A stretch of 64,000 nt of DNA from assembly GCF_001746415.1 (NCBI RefSeq), contig NZ_MEHJ01000001.1, positions 6,020,501 to 6,084,500 of the forward strand. The letters run 5' to 3'. Below are positions 1 through 7,658 of the stretch, one piece after another (the first letter of the stretch is position 1; the number at the start of each line of letters is the position of its first letter). This DNA comes from Streptomyces agglomeratus. Its GTDB lineage: Bacteria; Actinomycetota; Actinomycetes; Streptomycetales; Streptomycetaceae. The notes under the pieces are model-generated. The model did not search any database. It saw only the letters and a program-made list of their open reading frames with translations, and was not told where the DNA came from. The translations under genes were made by a program, and so were the position numbers.

Positions 1-1
1 C

Positions 2-301
2 GATCTCGCCGGCGAACTCGCCGGGTTGCTGGGGGAGTGGCTGTCCGGGGACCGTACCGGCGTGGAGCTGGAGTACGAGCTCTACCTGGCCGCGCTCCGT
101 CGGCCCGCCCTGCGCCCCGTCGCCGCCGAATGGTGCGAGGGCCTGGCCGCCCGGCTGGCGCCGCGCACGGACCCGGTCACGGCGCGGGCGCTGGTGGCAC
201 TGATGGACGGCATCTGTCTCCAGGTGCTGCTGACGGGCGTGGAGTACGACGCGGTGTACGCGCGGGAGATGCTGGCGCGGGTCATCGCGGGCCGGACCTG
301 A
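2..301 (+). CDS. TetR-type regulator, C-terminal part (5' end outside window)
   Basis: The frame is open from the first bases, so only the last 99 or so codons of a longer gene are present. The residues are helical, with the pattern seen in the ligand-binding/dimerisation half of TetR regulators (ELYLAALRRPALRP, then ALVALMDGICLQVLL). The DNA-binding half would lie to the left of the window. The 3' end overlaps the convergent HxlR-redoxin gene by 20 bp. The TetR assignment is inference from this pattern; no target can be deduced. Confidence 0.6.
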   Translation, partial: DLAGELAGLLGEWLSGDRTGVELEYELYLAALRRPALRPVAAEWCEGLAARLAPRTDPVTARALVALMDGICLQVLLTGVEYDAVYAREMLARVIAGRT

Positions 302-1160
302 CGGTGGCCAGCGCCGTCTCGACGCCCGCCACGATGTCCGTGACCGGGTAGGCGACCTGACGGACCGTACGGTCGCGCTCCACGACCAGCGTCAGCCGCT
401 TCAGACGGCTGACGCCCGCCGCCCGGAACGTCGGCAGGCGCAGCGCGGCCGCCAGGGTCAGGTCCGCGTCCGACAGCAGCGGGAAGTCCAGCCGCTCCGA
501 GTCGGCGAACGCCCGCTGTTCGTCCGGGCGCTGGACGGAAACCCCGCGCACGCTCGCCCCGGCGGCGGTGAACTCGGCCGACCGGTCGCGGAACGTGCGG
601 GATTCCAGGGTGCAGCCGGGGGCGCCGGGGATCTCGGACCAGCCGGGCGGATACGACTCGGGGCGGGCGTACGCGCCCGGGAAGCAGTACAGGACGGTGT
701 ACGGCGTGTCCGCGACCGGGTCGCGCGAGTCGCCGTTCAGGTCGAGGAGCCGAAGCTCCGGCAGGCGCGTGCCGACGAGTCCGTGCACGCGCTCGGCCTC
801 GCGTGAGACCTCCGCCGCTGTCGCCGTCGTCTCGCCGTCTCCGAGCAGCCAGGTGTCGCCCCAGTCCTGGAGGGAGATCAGTACGGGCAGCAGGGCTCGG
901 CCGCGCCGGGTGAGGCGGTACTCGTACCGGACGGGCCGGTCCTGGTACGCCTCGCGCGTCAGTACGTCCGCGTCGACCAACAGCCGCAGCCGCTCGGCGA
1001 GCACCTTGCGGGACATGCCGGTCTCCGCCTGGAGCGCGTCGAAGCGGTGCACCCCGCGGGCCGCGTCGCGCACGATCAGCAGGGTCCACCAGTCGCCGAC
1101 GACGTCGAGGGCCCGGGCGATGGCGCAGTCGGCGTCGTCGAGGCGGGTGCGTTGTGCCAT
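282..1160 (-). CDS. HxlR-type winged-helix regulator fused to an AhpC/TSA-like redoxin domain
   Basis: Residues about 10-105 are a HxlR-type winged helix (DCAIARALDVVGDWWTLLIV, then GMSRKVLAERLRLL), including the N-terminal Cys12 that is redox-active in HypR/YodB-type HxlR proteins. Residues about 120-285 resemble a peroxiredoxin of the BCP/AhpC type, with PGCT followed by ESRTFRD around the expected peroxidatic Cys. The start is taken at MAQRTRL, 292 aa; MRAMAQ three codons upstream (1169) is also possible and neither has a strong Shine-Dalgarno. The gene is divergent from an MFS transporter with a dyad between them, so it probably controls that gene and itself. Sensing through the redoxin half is inference. 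Confidence 0.8.
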   Translation of the reverse strand: MAQRTRLDDADCAIARALDVVGDWWTLLIVRDAARGVHRFDALQAETGMSRKVLAERLRLLVDADVLTREAYQDRPVRYEYRLTRRGRALLPVLISLQDWGDTWLLGDGETTATAAEVSREAERVHGLVGTRLPELRLLDLNGDSRDPVADTPYTVLYCFPGAYARPESYPPGWSEIPGAPGCTLESRTFRDRSAEFTAAGASVRGVSVQRPDEQRAFADSERLDFPLLSDADLTLAAALRLPTFRAAGVSRLKRLTLVVERDRTVRQVAYPVTDIVAGVETALATVRSGPR

Positions 1161-1182
1161 GGCTCTCATGCTGGCATAGTCC

Positions 1183-1207
1183 AGTGAGTTCCCAAAGGGA
1201 ACGCACT
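1183..1207. promoter_or_regulatory. 25-bp dyad between the HxlR-redoxin and MFS genes
   Basis: The inner arms GTTCCC and GGGAAC flank AAA. Outside them AGTG and CACT also pair, with one mismatched position between the inner and outer arms. The dyad sits 23 bp upstream of the regulator start and 26 bp upstream of the MFS start, which suits an autoregulatory operator serving both genes. Assignment to the HxlR protein is inference from position and symmetry. Confidence 0.6.
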
Positions 1208-1233
1208 CGTACGCACGCAGGGGGCGGGGCAGG

Positions 1234-2571
1234 TTGGGGTCACTTCGGGACGTACCCAAGGCCGTACGGCACTTGGCGTTCGGCATCTTCTTCAACAGTG
1301 CCGTCGCCTTCACCTTCATCTATCTCTTCGTGTACCTGACGGACGAGCGCGGCCTGGCCGTCGCACAGGCGGGCGTCATCAGCGGCATCGGGGGCGTGGG
1401 CCTGGTCGCGGGAAACTTCACCGCGGGCTGGTTCGGCGACCGCTTCGGCCACCGGCGCACACTGCTGACCGCATCCGTCCTCGCCGGCGCCGGGCTGGTC
1501 GCGCTGCCCGCCCTGCCGGACCCGCTCCTGTACGCCGTGCTGCCGCTGGCCCAGTACGCCCAGGGCGCCGTGCGCGCCGCGAACTCCGCACTCATCGCGG
1601 TCTCCGTGCCCGACGGCTCGCGCCGCCAGGGCTTCGCCGTGATGCGGGTGGCCGGGAACGCGGGCTTCACGGTCGGGGCGCCGCTCGGGGCGCTGGTGTC
1701 GGCCGAGTTCTCGTACACGGTGATCTTCGTCGCGGACGGCATCGGCACGTTGCTCTTCGCTCTGTACGCGGCGATGGTCCTTCCCCTGGCCCGCCCCGCC
1801 GCCCGGCGCCACGAGAGCCGGCCCGCGCCGGGTGTCTGGCGGGAGCTGCGGGCGCGCCCGGCCGTCCTCGTCCTCCTCGTGTCCGTCTTCTTCGCGGACA
1901 TCGTCTACCGGCAGCTGTTCTCCACCGTCCCGGTCTTCCTCGGCGACCACGGCATGGACACCCGCGCGTACGGCTGGCTGATCGCCGTCAACGGAGCGGT
2001 CATCCTCTGCCTGGAACTCCCGGCGACCGTCGTCCTGCGCGGGCATGCGCCCCTGACGATCGTGGGCGCCGGCCTGGTCCTGGTCGGCCTGGGCTACGGC
2101 GCGCTGACGCTGGGCGCCTCGGTCCCGGTGGCCCTGGCGATGATGCTGCTGCTCACGGCGGGCGAGATCCTCTACAAGACCCCGGCGACGGCGTACGTCG
2201 CGGACCATGCGCCCGATCACGCGCAGGGCCGGTTCCAGAGCCTGTACGCCGGTGTCTCGGTCAGCGGCGTCATCCTCGCCCCACCGCTGGGAGGCGCCCT
2301 GTACGCGACGGCGCCCGCCCTGCTCTGGCCGCTGAGCGCGGCGCTGGCGCTGGCGGCGGGCGGTGCGGTGATCGCGGCGGGGCGGCCGGGCCGCGCGACG
2401 GCCGGCCCGTCCCACGGCCCGCCCCTCCCCGACCCGAGCCGGGGCGCTGCCCCGGACCCCGGCCCCCCAGCGCCGGACGGGCCGAAGTCAGCCGCACGAG
2501 GAATGTCTCCGCATACGGAGCAGGCGGGCGCGGGCGATAGAGCGGGGAAAACGAACCCGTCCGGCGGCTGA
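1234..2571 (+). CDS. MFS transporter (drug/metabolite exporter type)
   Basis: This is a 12-helix-type major facilitator. The loop after TM2 carries the MFS signature GWFGDRFGHRR near residues 68-78, and hydrophobic segments repeat up to about residue 390. The start is TTG behind a G-rich stretch (GGGGCGGGGCAGG). The last 55 or so residues, from about position 2410, are Pro/Gly-rich and look like translated intergenic sequence rather than transporter. A divergent HxlR-redoxin regulator suggests induction by an electrophile, oxidant or drug, but the substrate cannot be named. Confidence 0.8.
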   Translation: MGSLRDVPKAVRHLAFGIFFNSAVAFTFIYLFVYLTDERGLAVAQAGVISGIGGVGLVAGNFTAGWFGDRFGHRRTLLTASVLAGAGLVALPALPDPLLYAVLPLAQYAQGAVRAANSALIAVSVPDGSRRQGFAVMRVAGNAGFTVGAPLGALVSAEFSYTVIFVADGIGTLLFALYAAMVLPLARPAARRHESRPAPGVWRELRARPAVLVLLVSVFFADIVYRQLFSTVPVFLGDHGMDTRAYGWLIAVNGAVILCLELPATVVLRGHAPLTIVGAGLVLVGLGYGALTLGASVPVALAMMLLLTAGEILYKTPATAYVADHAPDHAQGRFQSLYAGVSVSGVILAPPLGGALYATAPALLWPLSAALALAAGGAVIAAGRPGRATAGPSHGPPLPDPSRGAAPDPGPPAPDGPKSAARGMSPHTEQAGAGDRAGKTNPSGG

Positions 2572-2584
2572 GGGCCGGGACCGG

Positions 2585-2613
2585 GCCGGCGCCCAGGGGG
2601 GCGGGCGCCCGGC
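2585..2613 (+). terminator. GC-rich hairpin after the MFS gene
   Basis: The arms GGCGCCC (2588-2594) and GGGCGCC (2603-2609) enclose an 8-nt loop, with further GCC/GGC pairing across one bulged base. There is no T-tract, which is common for Streptomyces terminators. It lies 14 bp after the MFS stop and 50 bp before dapD. Confidence 0.4.
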
Positions 2614-2662
2614 ATCCGGGACCGGTTCGCCTCGACACGCCCGAGCCGGTTAGCGTTCGGGC

Positions 2663-3652
2663 ATGACCGATACGACTGCTACTCGCACCACCGGCGCTGT
2701 CGCCGCCGGCCTCGCCACCCTCGCCGCGGACGGCACCGTCCTCGACACCTGGTTCCCCGCCCCCGAGCTCGTCGCCGAGCCCGGCCCCGCCGGCACCGAG
2801 CGCCTCACCGCCGAGCGCGCCGCCGAGCTGCTCGGCGCCTCCGCGCCGAAGACCCTCGGCCCGGACGCCCGCCGCGGCGTCGAGGTCGTCGCCGTCCGTA
2901 CGGTCATCGCCTCGCTCGACGACAAGCCGCTGGACGCCCACGACGCGTACCTGCGCCTGCACCTCCTGTCGCACCGCCTGGTCCAGCCGCACGGCCAGAA
3001 CCTCGACGGTGTCTTCGGTCTCCTCGCCAACGTCGCCTGGACCTCGCTCGGCCCGGTCGCCGTCGACCAGCTGGAGACGGTACGGCTGAACGCCCGCGCC
3101 GAGGGCCTGCACCTCCAGGTGACCTCGGTCGACAAGTTCCCGCGCATGACGGACTACGTCGCCCCCGCGGGCGTCCGTATCGCGGACGCGGACCGGGTCC
3201 GCCTCGGCGCGCACCTGGCCTCCGGAACCACCGTCATGCACGAGGGCTTCGTCAACTTCAACGCCGGCACCCTCGGCACCTCCATGGTCGAGGGCCGCAT
3301 CTCGGCGGGTGTCGTCATCGGCGACGGCTCCGACATCGGCGGCGGCGCGTCCACCATGGGCACCCTCTCCGGCGGTGGCAACGTCCGCATCACCATCGGC
3401 GAGCGCTGCCTGGTCGGCGCCGAGGCGGGCGTGGGCATCGCGCTCGGCGACGAGTGCGTCGTCGAGGCCGGCCTGTACGTCACGGCGGGCACCCGCGTCA
3501 CCATGCCCGACGGCCAGATCGTCAAGGCCCGCGAGCTCTCCGGCGCCAGCAACATCCTCTTCCGCCGCAACTCGGTCACGGGCACCGTCGAGGCCCGCCC
3601 GAACAACGCGGTCTGGGGCGGCCTGAACGAGATCCTCCACAGCCACAACTGA
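2663..3652 (+). CDS. dapD: 2,3,4,5-tetrahydropyridine-2,6-dicarboxylate N-succinyltransferase
   Basis: DapD transfers succinyl from succinyl-CoA to tetrahydrodipicolinate in the succinylase branch of the DAP/lysine pathway in the cytoplasm. The 329-aa product matches the long actinobacterial DapD type: a variable N-terminal domain, then a left-handed beta-helix at about residues 170-290 with hexapeptide-like repeats ([41 protein letters not shown]). The gene stands alone, preceded by a candidate MFS terminator and followed by a strong hairpin, so it is probably monocistronic. A DapA homologue lies 1.4 kb away on the other strand. Confidence 0.95.
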   Translation: MTDTTATRTTGAVAAGLATLAADGTVLDTWFPAPELVAEPGPAGTERLTAERAAELLGASAPKTLGPDARRGVEVVAVRTVIASLDDKPLDAHDAYLRLHLLSHRLVQPHGQNLDGVFGLLANVAWTSLGPVAVDQLETVRLNARAEGLHLQVTSVDKFPRMTDYVAPAGVRIADADRVRLGAHLASGTTVMHEGFVNFNAGTLGTSMVEGRISAGVVIGDGSDIGGGASTMGTLSGGGNVRITIGERCLVGAEAGVGIALGDECVVEAGLYVTAGTRVTMPDGQIVKARELSGASNILFRRNSVTGTVEARPNNAVWGGLNEILHSHN

Positions 3653-3685
3653 TCACGTACGACTACGTCGGCGCTGATCAGCAAT

Positions 3686-3727
3686 GAGCGCCCTTCCGGG
3701 TCCCGAGACGGCCCCAGAAGGGCGCTC
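3686..3727 (+). terminator. dapD terminator hairpin
   Basis: A perfect 11-bp stem, GAGCGCCCTTC (3686-3696) with GAAGGGCGCTC (3717-3727), has a 20-nt loop and starts 34 bp after the dapD stop. No T-run follows. It also lies downstream of the convergent secreted-protein gene ending at 3792, so it may serve both strands. Confidence 0.65.
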
Positions 3728-3791
3728 TGGAGTGTGACAGCCGACTCCTCGGACTTGATGCCGACCGGTCGCCGATTCACCTACGGCACAG

Positions 3792-4382
3792 TTACGAAGG
3801 ATTGAGATTCACTGCCACTCCGCCGCTGAAAAATGAGTCGTGCAGCTCAATTTTGACGGGCTTGACGTTCTTGGGAACGTCGAACACGACTATGCCCTTC
3901 ACCTTGTTGCCCGGATTGATTTCATTGAGGAACGACTGGCTTTCATCCAGGTATACGGCTGCCGTCGTGTCCGCACTGAATTCGCGGTCTTCCGCGTCGA
4001 ACAACTTTTGAGCACTTCCATCGAAGAGTTGCGCCTCGTCGCCGATGTTCTCGACGTCCATGCACACGAGGACGAACTGACCCTGGGCCTTCTTGTCGAA
4101 CTCGTCGCCGACTTCCTCGACCCCCGGAATGACCTTGGTGACGGTGAACTCGAACTTGCCGTCACGCACGGGGTCCCCGATCCCCGGCTCCTGTGCCTTC
4201 TGCTTGGGATTTTCCGGCCTCTCGTCACACAAGGTCGTTGCGGTGAGAGCCTGTACGCCGCTGACGTTTCCTTCCGCGCCGCTGCTCGAGACGGCGGGCA
4301 TGGTGATGAGGGCGATGGCCGCGATCGGAGCTATGAGGTATGTGTGGCACCTTCCCCATTTTCCTTGGTTTTTCTCGGCCAT
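3792..4382 (-). CDS. Secreted DUF4352-like protein
   Basis: The 196-aa product begins with a basic stretch and a hydrophobic segment (TYLIAPIAAIALITMP, about residues 17-32), so it is exported or membrane-tethered. The rest resembles the DUF4352 immunoglobulin-like domain: GKFEFTVTKVIPGVEEVG, QGQFVLVCMDVENIG, FDVPKNVKPVKIELHD. The start at MAEKNQ has AGGAG six bases upstream, better than the in-frame GTG at 4397. Base composition is clearly less GC-rich than in neighbouring genes, suggesting relatively recent acquisition. DUF4352 domains usually sit in lipoproteins of unknown function, but no lipobox Cys is visible. Confidence 0.75.
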   Translation of the reverse strand: MAEKNQGKWGRCHTYLIAPIAAIALITMPAVSSSGAEGNVSGVQALTATTLCDERPENPKQKAQEPGIGDPVRDGKFEFTVTKVIPGVEEVGDEFDKKAQGQFVLVCMDVENIGDEAQLFDGSAQKLFDAEDREFSADTTAAVYLDESQSFLNEINPGNKVKGIVVFDVPKNVKPVKIELHDSFFSGGVAVNLNPS

Positions 4383-4824
4383 GATGATCTCCTGCACATC
4401 TGAGCCCCCGGCGTGCCTTGGTGGGGGCCTGCTCGCAGTTCCATCATTCGCTCATTCGCTCAGTCGTGCCAGTGACCGTGGTGTCGAAGCGGGCAATTGC
4501 GATCTGCGTATTTCTGGTCACCGAGCGTGGCGTTGTTCTGCGGCCTATTGCTGCTGCCCACACCGGTCGCCTTCGGCGCGGGTCGCTTCGGTAACTCAGG
4601 GCTTGATTTCGGCTCGACGAAGTCGGCGTCGCCCGTCGCCGACGGGCGCGGCGCATGGTGTCCGCGAGCTGCCGCCGTACCGGACGCGTCTCTGTACGCC
4701 GTACGCGCCGTCTGAACCGCACTCACACGGATGACCTTGCGTTACCTGTGGGCCGTTCGGGTGGATAAGCAGGGCGGACAATCGGCTCGGCACACCGGAC
4801 GACGAATCAGGGCGAGGGAACGGC
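4383..4824. other. Intergenic region without a convincing gene
   Basis: This 440-bp stretch lies between the DUF4352 gene and a small secreted peptide gene. A TTG-initiated frame at 4497-4715 starts with a signal-like stretch, but it lacks a ribosome-binding site and a recognisable domain. A small perfect hairpin (arms CGCCCGTC 4630-4637 and GACGGGCG 4641-4648, 3-nt loop) is present. The promoter of the DUF4352 gene must lie at its left end. Confidence 0.4.
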
Positions 4825-5049
4825 ATGACGGCACAACAGGCACGGGTACTGGCTCGTTGGATCACCGGATGCGGCGCGGTTCTCATGGCGGTGGGGCTGC
4901 CCGCAGCGGCCGCGCACGCCGACGAGACGCACAACAACGGGCACAACGGGCCCCGGGTGATGCTGATTTCCACCGGCCAGATCGACGACCCGCTGGAGGA
5001 CGTCCTGGAGCACGCGACGGTCCTCGGCCGGACCTACATGGCGGGCTGA
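4825..5049 (+). CDS. Small secreted protein of unknown function
   Basis: This 74-aa product has a clear signal peptide: TAQQARVLARW, then a hydrophobic core (CGAVLMAVGLPAAAA), then HADET as a likely cleavage region near residues 31-33. The mature peptide is only about 40 residues and acidic (STGQIDDPLEDVLEHATVLG). AGGGAA lies just upstream of the ATG. Its last 16 bases overlap the end of the convergent DapA-like gene. I do not recognise the family; it lacks the cysteines of small secreted toxins and chaplin-type repeats. Confidence 0.65.
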   Translation: MTAQQARVLARWITGCGAVLMAVGLPAAAAHADETHNNGHNGPRVMLISTGQIDDPLEDVLEHATVLGRTYMAG

Positions 5050-5942
5050 CGCAGCCCGGTCAGCTCCTCGTACGCCTTGAGCAGCCCGTCGACCGTCTCC
5101 CGGCCGGCGGGCCGCAGCGGTTCCCTGACCGGGCCGGCCGGCAGCCCGAGCGCGCCGAGCAGCCCCTTCGCCGTGACGGTGCCGGGCAGGCCCGATGCCA
5201 TCGCGAGCGTGATGAGGGGCACCGTGCGCCGGTGGGCGAGGGCCGCGCCCGCCGTGTCCCCGGCGTCGTAGGCGTCGAGGACGGCCCGCATGGCGCGGGG
5301 CGCGCAGTTGGCGACCGTACTGACATAGCCCGCGCCGCCCACCGCGTAGAGCGGCAGGTTCAGTTCCTCGCTGCCCGAGTAGTAGGCGAGATCCGTGCGC
5401 GCGAGAACGGTGGCGGCGGCGAGCAGGTCGTAAGCGCAGTCCTTGACCGCGCGGATGCGCGGATGCCCGGCGAGCCGCAGCATGGTCTCGACCTCGATGC
5501 GGGTGCCGGTACGGCCGGGGATGTCATACAGCATCAGCGGTACGCCGACCGCGTCCGCGACCCGCCGGAAATGGGCCTCCACGGCGTCCTGCGGCGGACG
5601 GCTGTAGTACGGCGTGACCACCAACAGGCCGTCCGCGCCCGCACGTTCCGCCGCCCGGGCCAGTTCGACCGTGTGGCGGGTGTCGGCGCTCCCTACGCCC
5701 GCCAGAACCGACGCCCGGTCACCTACCGCTTCCGAAACGGCTCGTACGAGCGCGCTCTTCTCGGCGTCGGTGGTGGTCGGGGACTCGCCGGTGGTGCCGT
5801 TCAGGACGAGCCCCTCGCAGCCGCCCCCGGACACCAGGCGGTCGGCGAGCGACTGGGCGCCGTCGAGGTCCAGGGCCCCTGCCGGGGTAAAGGGCGTGAT
5901 CATTGCGCACAGGGCGCGGCCGAAAGGGCCTGCTGCGGTCAT
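5034..5942 (-). CDS. dapA: 4-hydroxy-tetrahydrodipicolinate synthase (DapA family)
   Basis: This is a (beta/alpha)8 pyruvate-dependent aldolase. The DapA signatures are present: NGTTGESPTTT for pyruvate carboxylate binding, YDIPGRTG with the catalytic Tyr, and Schiff-base Lys167 in VKDCAY. The 302-aa length fits. The start is taken at MTAAGPFG; a GTG at 5978 is possible. Streptomyces usually carry several DapA paralogues, so a role in another keto-acid aldolase reaction cannot be excluded. The gene stands alone, is not next to dapB, and overlaps a small peptide gene at its 3' end. Confidence 0.85.
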   Translation of the reverse strand: MTAAGPFGRALCAMITPFTPAGALDLDGAQSLADRLVSGGGCEGLVLNGTTGESPTTTDAEKSALVRAVSEAVGDRASVLAGVGSADTRHTVELARAAERAGADGLLVVTPYYSRPPQDAVEAHFRRVADAVGVPLMLYDIPGRTGTRIEVETMLRLAGHPRIRAVKDCAYDLLAAATVLARTDLAYYSGSEELNLPLYAVGGAGYVSTVANCAPRAMRAVLDAYDAGDTAGAALAHRRTVPLITLAMASGLPGTVTAKGLLGALGLPAGPVREPLRPAGRETVDGLLKAYEELTGLRQPAM

Positions 5943-6004
5943 ACGGGAAGTCTCGTCGGCCCAACGGTGAAGGTCCACTTAGATTTTCTTCGGTCCGCGG
6001 CAAG

Positions 6005-6019
6005 CATTGCTAAACAATG
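6005..6019. promoter_or_regulatory. Inverted repeat upstream of the DapA-like gene
   Basis: CATTG-CTAAA-CAATG is a perfect 5-bp dyad in an AT-rich patch 62 bp upstream of the chosen start. Its position suits a promoter-proximal operator for the minus-strand gene. No regulator can be named. Confidence 0.35.
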
Positions 6020-6122
6020 GGAGTCCGCCACGGCTGTGTGCGGTGGAGGCGGACCAGGCGAGGGCGGAGGTGGCGGACACTTGCTGTGACAACCGGGTGG
6101 GGGAGTGTGGGGAGACGTGGGC

Positions 6123-6737
6123 ATGCGCGGAGCCGGTGCGGCAGTCGTCTGGGCGGTCGCGGGGATGCTGGCGCTGTCGGGGTGCGCGTTCCTCGTACCC
6201 GACGGCGAGGGGGAGGCGAAGCCGACCCCTGCGGCGAAGCCGGTTCCGGCGCGGAGCGCCACGGCCGCCCCTGCCCCGCCGCTTCCCGTCTCCCCCTCGG
6301 CGGAGCCACGGGGGGCCGGCTGTTCGTCCGACGCCCCCGAAGTGTCCATGGGCGAGGTGCAGGCGGCCCTCGGCCACCGGGCCGTCGGGCTCACCCTGAC
6401 CAACTGCGGCAAGGACCCCTACCAGGTCTTCGGCTACCCGAGCGTGCAGGCACTGGGTACCGACGGCAAGGTGCTGGACGTCTGGGTGAAGCGCGGTTCC
6501 TCGTACATGGGCACCGACAAGGGCCCCACCTTGGTGATCCTCGCCGCGGGTGAAAGCGTGCGGTCGCTCCTTTCCTGGACGAGCAATCCCGAGACCGGAC
6601 GGCTCCAGCAGGCGTCTGCCCTCAGGATCGCCCCGGCCGCCGGCGAGGCGGCGCGGAGGTTTCCGCTGGAGGGCAGCGATGTCCGTACGGTGGACGAACT
6701 CACCCTGACCGCCTGGCACGCGGCCGCCACCGGCTGA
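6123..6737 (+). CDS. DUF4232-type lipoprotein
   Basis: The 204-aa product has a lipoprotein signal with lipobox LSGC (Cys about residue 22), then a Pro/Ala-rich linker to about residue 70. A DUF4232-like domain follows: GHRAVGLTLTNCGKDPYQVFGYPSVQALGTDG in part, then a serine/leucine-rich second half. It should be anchored on the outer face of the membrane. The start at MRGAG gives the best signal peptide; an in-frame GTG lies six codons upstream at 6105. No partner is suggested by neighbours and the function is unknown. Confidence 0.75.
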   Translation: MRGAGAAVVWAVAGMLALSGCAFLVPDGEGEAKPTPAAKPVPARSATAAPAPPLPVSPSAEPRGAGCSSDAPEVSMGEVQAALGHRAVGLTLTNCGKDPYQVFGYPSVQALGTDGKVLDVWVKRGSSYMGTDKGPTLVILAAGESVRSLLSWTSNPETGRLQQASALRIAPAAGEAARRFPLEGSDVRTVDELTLTAWHAAATG

Positions 6738-6784
6738 TCCCGGGCCGGCGTCAGAGTGCGGGCTCGCGGCCGTCGTGGCGAAGC

Positions 6785-6815
6785 TTGACCTCAACCGCGC
6801 TTCGGGTTTGAGGAT
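6785..6815 (+). promoter_or_regulatory. MerR-type promoter/operator upstream of the ABM-domain gene
   Basis: A -35 hexamer TTGACC (6785-6790) and a -10-like GAGGAT (6810-6815) are 19 bp apart, the long spacing typical of MerR-activated promoters. The spacer carries an inverted repeat, CCTCAA (6789-6794) with TTGAGG (6808-6813). Such CCTCAA-type arms are common in MerR/SoxR-family operators. The regulator itself is not in the window. Confidence 0.55.
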
Positions 6816-6866
6816 GGTGAGCACGAGAACGCGCCGAACCGGCGCGTCGAGTGAGGAGGCCAAGCC

Positions 6867-7595
6867 ATGTCCGTACGAGGCGCACAGGTCAACACCCGTC
6901 CTCAGATAGGGCGTTCGGACGCCGGAGTCGTGCTGGTCAGTACCTGGCGGACCGGTACGCCCGAGCGCCGGCAAGCCGCCGTGGAGGCTGTCTCGAAGAC
7001 GTGGCGGAGCCGCCCGTGGCCGGACCCGGGACTGCTGTCGTACAGCGTGTACACCGGCGAGGACGATGACACCCTGCTGCACTACTCGCAGTGGCGCGGC
7101 CTGGAGGACTACCACGCGTTCGTCGCCACCTTCCGGGACGAGCGCAACGCCGAGATCGACGCGGCCGTGCCCGGGATCGAGCGGGTGGAGCTGCGTGCCT
7201 ACGAGATGTACCGGAGCACTGAACTCGCGCCCGGCGGAGCAGACCGCGAGCCGGGCTGCGTCGTGATCGTCGACGTCGAGTTCGACGGGCCCGACGCGGC
7301 CCGTCAGCGGGACTGGGTGGACACCGTGTTCGAGGCGCTGGCGACGGACCCCGGCCTGCACCCGGGTGGGATCGCCGGGCACTTCCACGTCAGTACGGAC
7401 GGGACGCGCGTCCTCAACTACGCCGAGTGGGAGAGCGCCGAGGCGCACATCGAGGCGCTGGGCGGGACCGGCGGCGTGGGCGCGGTGACACCGCAGTGGC
7501 AGAAGGTGCACGGCTACCCGGGGGTGACCGGCGGCGGGGTGAAGCGCTACACGCCCGCGCTCAGCCTGAGCGCGGGCGTGCGGGAGGCGTCCTGA
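6867..7595 (+). CDS. Tandem antibiotic-biosynthesis-monooxygenase (ABM) domain protein
   Basis: The 242-aa protein is two ABM-like ferredoxin-fold domains in tandem. The first is about residues 25-115 (VVLVSTWRTGTPERRQAAVEAV, then LLHYSQWRGLEDYHAFV). The second is about residues 130-215 (CVVIVDVEFDGPD, then RVLNYAEWESAEAHIEAL). ABM domains normally form dimeric barrels; a tandem protein would make the barrel within one chain. Family members oxidise polyketide aromatics or degrade heme, but many are uncharacterised. GAGGAGG lies 8 nt upstream of the ATG. The MerR-type promoter upstream suggests stress- or ligand-induced expression. Confidence 0.8.
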   Translation: MSVRGAQVNTRPQIGRSDAGVVLVSTWRTGTPERRQAAVEAVSKTWRSRPWPDPGLLSYSVYTGEDDDTLLHYSQWRGLEDYHAFVATFRDERNAEIDAAVPGIERVELRAYEMYRSTELAPGGADREPGCVVIVDVEFDGPDAARQRDWVDTVFEALATDPGLHPGGIAGHFHVSTDGTRVLNYAEWESAEAHIEALGGTGGVGAVTPQWQKVHGYPGVTGGGVKRYTPALSLSAGVREAS

Positions 7596-7614
7596 GGACC
7601 ACGAACGCACGGTC

Positions 7615-7658
7615 CCCTGAGGGTTACGGGCGGCCGGCGCCCTGAGGGCTACGGGCGG
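7615..7658. repeat. Two 19-bp direct repeats at the nuclease 3' end
   Basis: CCCTGAGGGTTACGGGCGG at 7615-7633 and a copy with one C/T change at 7640-7658 are spaced 25 bp start to start. The second copy contains the stop codon of the minus-strand nuclease gene. It is probably a local duplication. Confidence 0.5.

Noticed and set aside
4497..4715. A 72-aa frame starting with a signal-like stretch
   Set aside because: TTG start without a Shine-Dalgarno, no recognised domain, and a competing frame on the other strand. Support was too weak to call.
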